Assembly (NCBI GenBank): GCA_964370225.1
Contig: CAYJII010000054.1
Span: 1-11,567 of the forward strand
Length of the DNA stretch: 11,567 nt
From: CAYJII01 sp964370225
GTDB lineage: Bacteria; Bacillota; Clostridia; Oscillospirales; Ruminococcaceae
Reading direction: 5' to 3'
The notes under the pieces are model-generated. The model was not told where the DNA came from, did no database searches, and worked only from the letters and a program-made list of their open reading frames with translations. How positions within the stretch are numbered: position 1 is the stretch's first letter; each line of letters opens with the position of its first letter. The position numbers and the translations under genes were made by a program. Below are positions 7,034 to 11,567 of this stretch, piece by piece.

Positions 7034-7432
7034 TTATTTCTGAAGCTTATCGTCTAAGCTTTGTTTGCTTTTGTTAAAAATCGCATAAAAATAATATACA
7101 AACTTCGGTGCAAACAGCGGCAAAAGTAGCCCTATCGGGTTCACCGCATTAAATATTATGAGCAGAGCACATATCCCGTATAAGCAAAAATATCTTATAA
7201 TATACGATAAAACTACATGCTTTTGAGCTAAAATTTCGTGCTTTCGCAGCGCCTTATAAGTTTGTATACCCATAACTATGAAATTTATATAAGTCAACAA
7301 GCTCCCACATACTATCCCCATTGCCATAGCGCTGTTAAAGCTATCAAGCAACAAAGAGAATACGATTAAGAGCACGTCGATTACAAAAATTCCATATAGG
7401 ATTTTTTTACCTTCTTTAAAAATTACATCCAT
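7034..7432 (-). CDS. atpI: ATP synthase subunit I (AtpI)
   Basis: AtpI is a small Fo-associated membrane protein. In the Na+ ATP synthases of Propionigenium and Acetobacterium it is reported to help assemble the c-ring; with AtpZ it has also been linked to Mg2+ uptake in Bacillus. The 132 residues hold four hydrophobic segments (about 10-30, 34-54, 74-94 and 97-118) with the usual basic loop (about 60-72). I chose ATG at 7430-7432, preceded by AAAAAGGG that overlaps the last codons of atpZ (gap 4 bases), which implies coupling. The longer open frame, to 7513, would overlap atpZ deeply and has no support. A 13-base palindrome (7021-7033) follows the stop. Identification rests on position, size and topology more than on a sharp motif. 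Confidence 0.8.
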   Translation of the reverse strand: MDVIFKEGKKILYGIFVIDVLLIVFSLLLDSFNSAMAMGIVCGSLLTYINFIVMGIQTYKALRKHEILAQKHVVLSYIIRYFCLYGICALLIIFNAVNPIGLLLPLFAPKFVYYFYAIFNKSKQSLDDKLQK

Positions 7433-7436
7433 CTGT

Positions 7437-7670
7437 TTACCCTTTTTTATCAAAGTCGTTTGCCATTTTAAATAAATATGATATAAATCCTGCAATCCCT
7501 GCAAAAAATCCAATTATTACACAGACTGCCATCGCCCAATTTTCTATACCTAATTTTTCTGTCAGAAAATACCCTAATAGTATCCCCATAATTATCGGCG
7601 TAAGTAGCATTAGCGCCAGTTGCGAAATATTTATTACTCCTTTTGTCGTCTCAAACCACTTTTTCGGCAT
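7437..7670 (-). CDS. atpZ: AtpZ/AtpQ-like small membrane protein, first gene of the atp operon
   Basis: This 77-residue protein has two membrane helices (about 14-37 and 45-67) joined by a short LTEKLGIENW turn, with Gly-rich helix ends (GILLGYFL, GFFAGIAGF). It fits the AtpZ ('ATPase gene 1') family that precedes atpI in many atp operons. The family is linked to divalent-cation handling together with AtpI and to Fo assembly; its exact role is unsettled. ATG at 7668-7670 is chosen because GGGGGA lies just upstream and the AtpZ-like similarity begins there. The open frame continues to 7793 but would overlap the regulator gene. The gap to the regulator stop is 52 bases and holds a possible promoter and a 5-bp hairpin (7697-7712). 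Confidence 0.78.
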   Translation of the reverse strand: MPKKWFETTKGVINISQLALMLLTPIIMGILLGYFLTEKLGIENWAMAVCVIIGFFAGIAGFISYLFKMANDFDKKG

Positions 7671-7710
7671 ATTTCCCCCAAATAAAAATATTTGTTTGCC
7701 GTCATTTCGG

Positions 7711-7739
7711 CATATATAAAAACTAAGTAAAATTTTCAA
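7711..7739 (-). promoter_or_regulatory. Candidate internal promoter of the atp operon
   Basis: On the minus strand TTGAAA (7734-7739) and TATATG (7711-7716) are separated by 17 bases, with AT-rich sequence between. The -35 matches consensus at 5 of 6 positions, the -10 at 4 of 6. It overlaps the end of the regulator gene and lies 41 bases before the atpZ ATG. If real, the atp operon can be transcribed without the regulator. Confidence 0.35.
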
Positions 7740-8742
7740 AATTTCGGTATTCATAAAAACTCTCATATACAACAAGTGAGCTTGCAAACACATGTAGTGA
7801 CGTTTTTATGCTATCTTTTGGAACTAAAAAGTTTGCATAAAATTTCTCCTCGAAATTTTTTGTAAACAGTTCCACTGTTTCATCATCAAGAACTCTTTTT
7901 ATCTTATCACTGTTTATATCGGTGGAAATAAATATTTTTTTAGGGTTTAGCATGGTTTTAATAGTCAAAATTGTTTGAAAGAACTTTTCTTCATTATCAA
8001 TTTTTTTTATATCCGATAGTTTGCTAAACCAATCTAAGTTTTCACCATCTCTATCTGAAATTTTCCCATCCAACACAATTTTGCTTTCAATTTCATGCGA
8101 GTTGCGTATCATTACATACGATTGTATGCTATCGGGCGATAAGATTTTATACATCTTTTGCGCCAATGCCATTGTATAAGTAAAATGCATCACGAACACT
8201 GGATACTCAAAATATCTGCACAAAGCTTTGTTTAGTGTGTCGCAACATTTGCTCATACTCATATCCTTGCCAAAATGTTCGCATGCATCCAATGTTATCG
8301 CTACTCCGACCCCTAGGATGCTGTCGCTTTCAATCCAGTTTACCGCCATAATCTCGCTAGCAATCTGGTGGGTTTTTGCTGCTATGTCGATATTTTCTCC
8401 TTTTGAGATTTGCGCAGAACTCACCGCAACAGTTTGTCCGAATAAATTTGTTATGCCCACGGTCAATCTGTCTTTTTCAAGTACAACTCCCAACACAAGC
8501 TTGTAGTTTTCGTTTATATCAAGCAATATTTTTTTGCGGCCACGAATGCTTTTTTGCGATTTGTTAACTTCAATATTCTTCTCATAAATAAGCTTTTCAT
8601 TAATCATTTCATTTGTTACAATTGTTATTGCCGATTTTGTAAAACCCAGCATCTTAGCTATATCTACCCTAGATGTTGCGCCATGAATATTAATTAACTG
8701 TAAAATTTTAAGCTTATTGTCGTCGTTCGCTCTTTTCGCCAT
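7723..8742 (-). CDS. ROK-like transcriptional regulator, degenerate sugar-kinase domain
   Basis: The 339-residue product has an N-terminal winged-helix domain (about 8-60: a GATSRVDIAKMLGFTKSAIT helix-turn-helix) followed by the GRKKILLDIN linker typical of NagC/XylR-type ROK repressors. The rest follows the ROK outline, with ILGVGVAIT at 142-150 and YPVFVMHFTYTMALAQ at 180-195. Key parts are lost, however: the DxGGT-like phosphate loop, the catalytic Asp (family ENDANAAALAE; here HFTYTMALAQ), the GxGxG segment, and the entire HxCxCGxxGC zinc motif. It is also shorter than typical family members (near 400). A diverged or absent ligand site is therefore likely. I chose ATG at 8740-8742, preceded by AGGTGA (8747-8752); the frame extends to 8928 without a ribosome site and with unlikely composition. 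The atp operon follows 52 bases on. Confidence 0.72.
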   Translation of the reverse strand: MAKRANDDNKLKILQLINIHGATSRVDIAKMLGFTKSAITIVTNEMINEKLIYEKNIEVNKSQKSIRGRKKILLDINENYKLVLGVVLEKDRLTVGITNLFGQTVAVSSAQISKGENIDIAAKTHQIASEIMAVNWIESDSILGVGVAITLDACEHFGKDMSMSKCCDTLNKALCRYFEYPVFVMHFTYTMALAQKMYKILSPDSIQSYVMIRNSHEIESKIVLDGKISDRDGENLDWFSKLSDIKKIDNEEKFFQTILTIKTMLNPKKIFISTDINSDKIKRVLDDETVELFTKNFEEKFYANFLVPKDSIKTSLHVFASSLVVYESFYEYRNFENFT

Positions 8743-8772
8743 GACATCACCTGCAAAGATATTTATATACCC

Positions 8773-8778
8773 ATTATA
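8773..8778 (-). promoter_or_regulatory. Candidate -10 box for the regulator gene
   Basis: Minus-strand TATAAT lies 30 bases before the regulator ATG. No good -35 sits 16-18 bases upstream, where the DNA is an A/T palindrome (8796-8809). An alternative start is the extended -10 TGGTACAAT, at 8853-8861, which overlaps a TTGTACA repeat. I cannot choose between them. Confidence 0.35.
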
Positions 8779-8802
8779 TCGTTTAAATATGAACAAAATA
8801 TT

Positions 8803-8860
8803 AATATTTGTACAAATCTCAAAAAATACATACTTTTTTAAAATATTTGTACATTGTACC
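8803..8860. repeat. AATATTTGTACA direct repeat, candidate operator pair
   Basis: AATATTTGTACA occurs exactly at 8803-8814 and 8842-8853, 39 bases apart. The first copy forms part of the perfect palindrome ATTTGTACAAAT (8806-8817). The second continues into a tandem TTGTACA/TTGTACC (8847-8860). Three GTAC centres thus lie within 50 bases, just upstream of the regulator gene and over its candidate promoters, which is where an autoregulatory operator would be expected. Confidence 0.4.
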
Positions 8861-9179
8861 AACAAATTGCTAAAAAAAACCAAATCAAACAATATATTTT
8901 GTCTGAATACATATTTTCTCTTTATCATTCATCCACATTAGTTAACATATGACCTTGCAAATTGTTAACAATCTTCCCCCAAAACTCGAATTTCACTAGG
9001 ATAGTACCATTGACAGCTAATTATAATTTCTAACAGCCCAAACAATAGTAAACCTTTGTGCAAGTTTACTTAACAAGTATCGCCTCGTGCAGTAAAAATT
9101 ATTTGCTGCCAACAAATTACATTACTAGCCCAATTTAATAAAGTCGTGTTATGTTCACAAACTCTCCTAAAAGTGCAAC

Positions 9180-9193
9180 AAATGTATACATTT
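9180..9193. repeat. 14-base palindrome upstream of the glycosyltransferase promoter
   Basis: AAATGTATACATTT is a perfect inverted repeat ending 23 bases before the -35 box of the promoter at 9217-9246. Position and symmetry fit an operator or activator site. The TGTA/TACA half-site resembles, with a different spacing, the TGTACA palindrome near the regulator gene. Confidence 0.35.
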
Positions 9194-9216
9194 TGAAAAA
9201 AACTTACAATAAAATA

Positions 9217-9246
9217 TTGCATGTTACATAAAAAAAATGGTATAAT
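9217..9246 (+). promoter_or_regulatory. Sigma-70-type promoter of the glycosyltransferase gene
   Basis: TTGCAT (9217-9222) and a perfect TATAAT (9241-9246) are 18 bases apart. TGG directly before the -10 makes it an extended -10 element. Transcription would start near 9253, giving a leader of about 50 bases. Confidence 0.7.
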
Positions 9247-9302
9247 ATAAAAAAGAAAATATCTTTTTTACTTCCAAACTAATATTCAAGAGGTGAAATA
9301 AT

Positions 9303-10463
9303 GTGAAAATTTTAATAACCACGGATCCCTATACTCCTGTCGTAAGTGGAGTAGTTGTGTCCGTTAACAATTTAAAAAATTACCTTGAAGAAAGAGGAAA
9401 TGAAGTTAAAATCTTGACATTATCGAGCATTGCAAAATCATACGTAGATGGAGACGTTACATATATCGCATCTCTGCCCGCTGATACTCTGTATGAACAA
9501 GCTCGAATTGCTCTAAAATACAGCAGTTCATACATACAAAAGCTTGTTGACTGGTGCCCCGATGTCGTTCACTCACAGACTGAGTTTTCGACGTATTTTA
9601 TGGCAAGAAAAATCGCGCACAAAGTCGGCGCGCCACTACTGCATACGTATCACACAATTTATGAGGACTATACTCATTACTTTATTCCAAGCAAAAAAAT
9701 CGGCAAAACGATTGTCTCCAACATTACAAAACTGCTGCTAAAGAAAACTAGCATCGTAATTGCGCCCACCGAAAAAGTGCGTGACTTACTAGTCGAGTAC
9801 GGGGTGAAAAATGAAATTGTGATTATGCCCACGGGCATTGACACGGACAAATTTATGACCGTGCCCGAATCTGAGGAATGGGTGCTCGAGAAAAAGAGGG
9901 AGCTTAATATTTCCGAAAATAATAAGGTATTGCTTTTTGTTGGCAGGCTAGGCAAAGAAAAGGGTATTGACCATATTTTGCGTTACCTGAAAAATGAAAA
10001 ATCACAAAACTTTGTTTTTGTCATTGTCGGTGGAGGTCCATATAAAGAGCAACTTGAGGAAATCGTCACTGAATATGGCCTTGACGGTAGAGTGGTATTC
10101 ACTGGTATGATTTCCCCCGACCAAATCCCGCTATACTACAAACTAGGTGACATATTCGTTTCCGCCTCCACAAGCGAGACACAGGGCTTAACCTATATTG
10201 AGGCTATGTCCGCTGGTCTTCCACTGCTTTGTAAAAAAGACCCCTGCCTAAAAGATGTCGTGCAAGAAGGTGTAAGCGGTTGGACTTTTGAAGGGGAAAA
10301 GGACTTTATCGAAAAACTGCATTTATTCGCAAGAGATAAGGCATATGCTGAGAGCGTCAAAAAAAATGTAATCTCCACTGCTAATAAATTTTCTGCTAAA
10401 ACATTTGCTGAAAACGCAGAAAAAGCATATAAAGAAGCAATTATGACTTCACATGAGATTTAA
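9303..10463 (+). CDS. GT4 glycosyltransferase, probable diacylglycerol alpha-glucosyltransferase
   Basis: The 386-residue product has the two-domain GT-B fold of family GT4. The N-terminal domain starts MKILITTDPYTPVVSGVVVSV, typical of enzymes that glucosylate membrane lipids, and contains HTYHTIYEDYTHY (114-126), a segment characteristic of alpha-monoglucosyldiacylglycerol synthases. The C-terminal domain has PTGIDTDKF (176-184), FVGRLGKEKG (212-221) and the retaining-enzyme EX7E pair E292/E300 in SETQGLTYIEAMSAG. The likely reaction transfers glucose from a sugar nucleotide to diacylglycerol at the inner membrane face, making membrane or lipoteichoic-acid anchor glycolipid. The start is GTG at 9303, with AGAGGTGA six bases upstream. 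An ATG at 9301 in another frame reads straight into a stop (ATGTGA). It is monocistronic, with its own promoter and terminator. Acceptor and donor are inferred. Confidence 0.85.
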   Translation: MKILITTDPYTPVVSGVVVSVNNLKNYLEERGNEVKILTLSSIAKSYVDGDVTYIASLPADTLYEQARIALKYSSSYIQKLVDWCPDVVHSQTEFSTYFMARKIAHKVGAPLLHTYHTIYEDYTHYFIPSKKIGKTIVSNITKLLLKKTSIVIAPTEKVRDLLVEYGVKNEIVIMPTGIDTDKFMTVPESEEWVLEKKRELNISENNKVLLFVGRLGKEKGIDHILRYLKNEKSQNFVFVIVGGGPYKEQLEEIVTEYGLDGRVVFTGMISPDQIPLYYKLGDIFVSASTSETQGLTYIEAMSAGLPLLCKKDPCLKDVVQEGVSGWTFEGEKDFIEKLHLFARDKAYAESVKKNVISTANKFSAKTFAENAEKAYKEAIMTSHEI

Positions 10464-10527
10464 ATATTCCTATTGAAGTTTTACTCGATTTTTCCAAAAA
10501 ATCGTGGAATACAATAAAACCAAACAA

Positions 10528-10561
10528 AAAGGCAGTATCAAATTTCTTTGATACTGCCTTT
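10528..10561. terminator. Bidirectional rho-independent terminator between convergent genes
   Basis: Positions 10528-10542 and 10547-10561 pair perfectly: a 15-bp stem (core GGCAGTATCAAA) with a TTTC tetraloop. It lies 64 bases past the glycosyltransferase stop and 4 bases past the stop of the convergent minus-strand gene. T-rich tails occur on both sides: CTTTATTATTAT on plus, CCTTTTTGTTT on minus; the minus direction is stronger. A second inverted repeat, CGATTTTT / AAAAATCG, at 10486-10504 lies nearer the glycosyltransferase stop. Confidence 0.92.
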
Positions 10562-10565
10562 ATTA

Positions 10566-11567
10566 TTATCCATTAATTGTACTCACAAATTTGGGTGATT
10601 GCTCTGGAACTACTTCCCCATCCGGATTTTCTTCTGGGTCAGTTTCTGGTGTTTCTTCTTCAGTCGTTCCGTCATCTGGTGTTCCCTCATCAGTTGTATC
10701 ATCCACATTTTCATCGGTTTGCTCGTCTTCGCCATCCTCGTCAACAACATCGTCCGTTGCTGGGTCAGAAGTCTCGTTATCTTTTACAATTTCCACCGAC
10801 TGAATGATATATGTACCATTTTCCTGAGTTGCAAGCACAAAATCAACAACTTTCCTAACTTCGTTGCCATCTAATTGCTCATTATCCCAGAATGGTCCTT
10901 GTAGCACATAATTAACTTGAACTGTATATGTATCGCCCTCTTTAAAGATTTGGTTAACTACAGGGGTGTACATCGCAATATGAGGTGTTTGTGGGATTAC
11001 ATATGAAGAAATTTCGGAATCGTACTCTACTTCAAAATCAGTAGTAGATACGCTTCCATGCTCGATTTCTACATCTGTGCCGAAAATTTGCTTTATGTAT
11101 GGCTCAATATCAACCGCTGGTACAATCATATCGCCATCTGCAGTCGTGCTATATTTGGTTTTATCCGCGCTCGAGATTGCAAAATTCCAAACTCCCGCAG
11201 AAATTATCGTGTTAGAATTTAAATTTTCAACGGACTCAAATTCTGGCGTGTCGATTAAAGTTAGTGGGTAAATTATATGGTCGAACTCATCCTCGTTTGC
11301 AGGAGGGTTAAAGTAGTCTATCGCAAAAGTTACTCCTGTATAAATCAGTGCACCAATGCCGATAACTGCGAATAGGAAAACTACAACACCCAGTACTGTA
11401 TACTTCGTACTTTGTTTGTCTTTCGTTACTACCTCGCCCTTAACTGGCTCATATACCGTAACGTCTTCGTCCCCATCCATTTCTTTGCTGTCGGTCGACA
11501 CAACTTTTGTTTCTATCACAATTTCAGCTGTCGCCTCATTTACTGGTGGCTCAGCTATAGGTTCTGG
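10566..11567 (-). CDS. Single-pass membrane protein with acidic Thr/Glu/Asp/Pro tail (N-terminus cut by window edge)
   Basis: I do not recognise a characterised family; it vaguely resembles uncharacterised proteins of gut Clostridia. The frame is still open at the window edge. A GTG at 11517-11519 could serve as a start, but it has no ribosome site, and the codons upstream (PEPIAEPPVNEATAEI) continue the same acidic, Pro-rich composition, so the true start probably lies outside. Counting from that GTG: a charged N-terminal region (1-39), one membrane helix (about 40-66), a folded extracellular domain (about 70-247), then a low-complexity tail (249-308) almost wholly Thr, Glu, Asp, Pro and Gly, ending SPKFVSTING. 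There is no LPxTG sorting signal. The predicted topology is N-terminus inside, C-terminus outside. Confidence 0.75.
   Translation of the reverse strand, partial: PEPIAEPPVNEATAEIVIETKVVSTDSKEMDGDEDVTVYEPVKGEVVTKDKQSTKYTVLGVVVFLFAVIGIGALIYTGVTFAIDYFNPPANEDEFDHIIYPLTLIDTPEFESVENLNSNTIISAGVWNFAISSADKTKYSTTADGDMIVPAVDIEPYIKQIFGTDVEIEHGSVSTTDFEVEYDSEISSYVIPQTPHIAMYTPVVNQIFKEGDTYTVQVNYVLQGPFWDNEQLDGNEVRKVVDFVLATQENGTYIIQSVEIVKDNETSDPATDDVVDEDGEDEQTDENVDDTTDEGTPDDGTTEEETPETDPEENPDGEVVPEQSPKFVSTING

Larger units (their letters stand above)
8743..9302. other. Divergent intergenic region, AT-rich, with palindromes and promoter-like elements
   Basis: This 560-base gap separates the minus-strand regulator from the plus-strand glycosyltransferase. 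I found no convincing gene or known structured RNA in it. It holds a good promoter for the glycosyltransferase (9217-9246), weaker candidates for the regulator, and several perfect palindromes: AAATATTAATATTT (8796-8809), ATTTGTACAAAT (8806-8817), TTGTTAACAA (8962-8971) and AAATGTATACATTT (9180-9193). GTTAAC occurs at 8941-8946 and 8964-8969. The stretch 8972-9170 shows nothing I can assign. Palindromes of this length also arise by chance in AT-rich DNA, so only those beside promoters carry weight. Confidence 0.6.

Noticed and set aside
7433..7513. Longer AtpI start overlapping atpZ
   Set aside because: It would overlap atpZ by 77 bases, whereas the ATG at 7432 has a ribosome site and fits the family length.
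7697..7712. TGCCG/CGGCA hairpin between the regulator and atpZ as a terminator
   Set aside because: The stem is only 5 bp and no T-run follows directly, so it does not convincingly separate the regulator from the atp operon.
8743..8928. N-terminal extension of the regulator by 62 codons
   Set aside because: The extra part is Phe/Ile/Asn/Lys-rich translated AT-rich DNA with no ribosome site, while the ATG at 8742 has AGGTGA upstream and begins the helix-turn-helix domain.
9010..9027. TTGACA followed by TATAAT
   Set aside because: Both boxes are near perfect, but the spacer is only 6 bases, so they cannot form one promoter.
10591..10803. Ser-rich plus-strand frame opposite the acidic tail
   Set aside because: It is the complement of the Thr/Glu/Asp codon repeats of the minus-strand gene; the low-complexity translation is a shadow.
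11517..11519. GTG as start of the right-edge membrane protein
   Set aside because: No ribosome site precedes it and the frame stays open to the window edge with similar composition, so the gene is treated as partial.

Overview
The window carries a complete F1Fo ATP synthase operon on the minus strand. Around it lie a ROK-like regulator, a divergent membrane glycolipid glucosyltransferase, and two membrane proteins that each run off a window edge. AT-rich intergenic DNA, strong Shine-Dalgarno sequences, ATG/GTG starts and a clostridial style of ATP synthase suggest a low-GC anaerobic Firmicute of the class Clostridia. This is inference; the window has no rRNA or other marker to fix the lineage.

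Layout, left to right: (1) 1-488, minus, an unrecognised membrane protein whose C-terminus is cut by the window edge. (2) 526-571, a perfect 17-bp hairpin terminator closing the atp operon. (3) 582-7670, minus, read in the order atpZ-atpI-atpB-atpE-atpF-atpH-atpA-atpG-atpD-atpC, with short gaps or overlaps and a ribosome binding site before each gene. All eight catalytic and rotor subunits look intact. (4) 7723-8742, minus, a winged-helix ROK-like protein that has lost the usual zinc and catalytic motifs, 52 bases ahead of atpZ. (5) 8743-9302, an AT-rich divergent intergenic region with palindromes, direct repeats and promoter-like elements. (6) 9303-10463, plus, a GT4 glycosyltransferase resembling diacylglycerol alpha-glucosyltransferases. 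(7) 10528-10561, a strong terminator between convergent genes. (8) 10566-11567, minus, a single-pass membrane protein with an acidic Thr/Glu/Asp/Pro tail; its reading frame is still open at the right edge.

The most informative biochemical signal is in the c subunit. The ion-site residues known from the Na+-translocating Ilyobacter/Propionigenium c-ring are present at identical numbering (Q32, V63, E65, a hydroxyl residue at 66, T67, Y70), which predicts a sodium-coupled enzyme. AtpZ and AtpI at the head of the operon are Fo accessory membrane proteins. The regulator directly upstream, which may share the transcript or be separated by a weak internal promoter at 7711-7739, makes a testable candidate for control of ATP synthase. 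mRNA hairpins sit at the ends of atpE, atpH and atpG and may help set subunit stoichiometry. No CRISPR array, tRNA, rRNA, insertion sequence or phage gene was seen.
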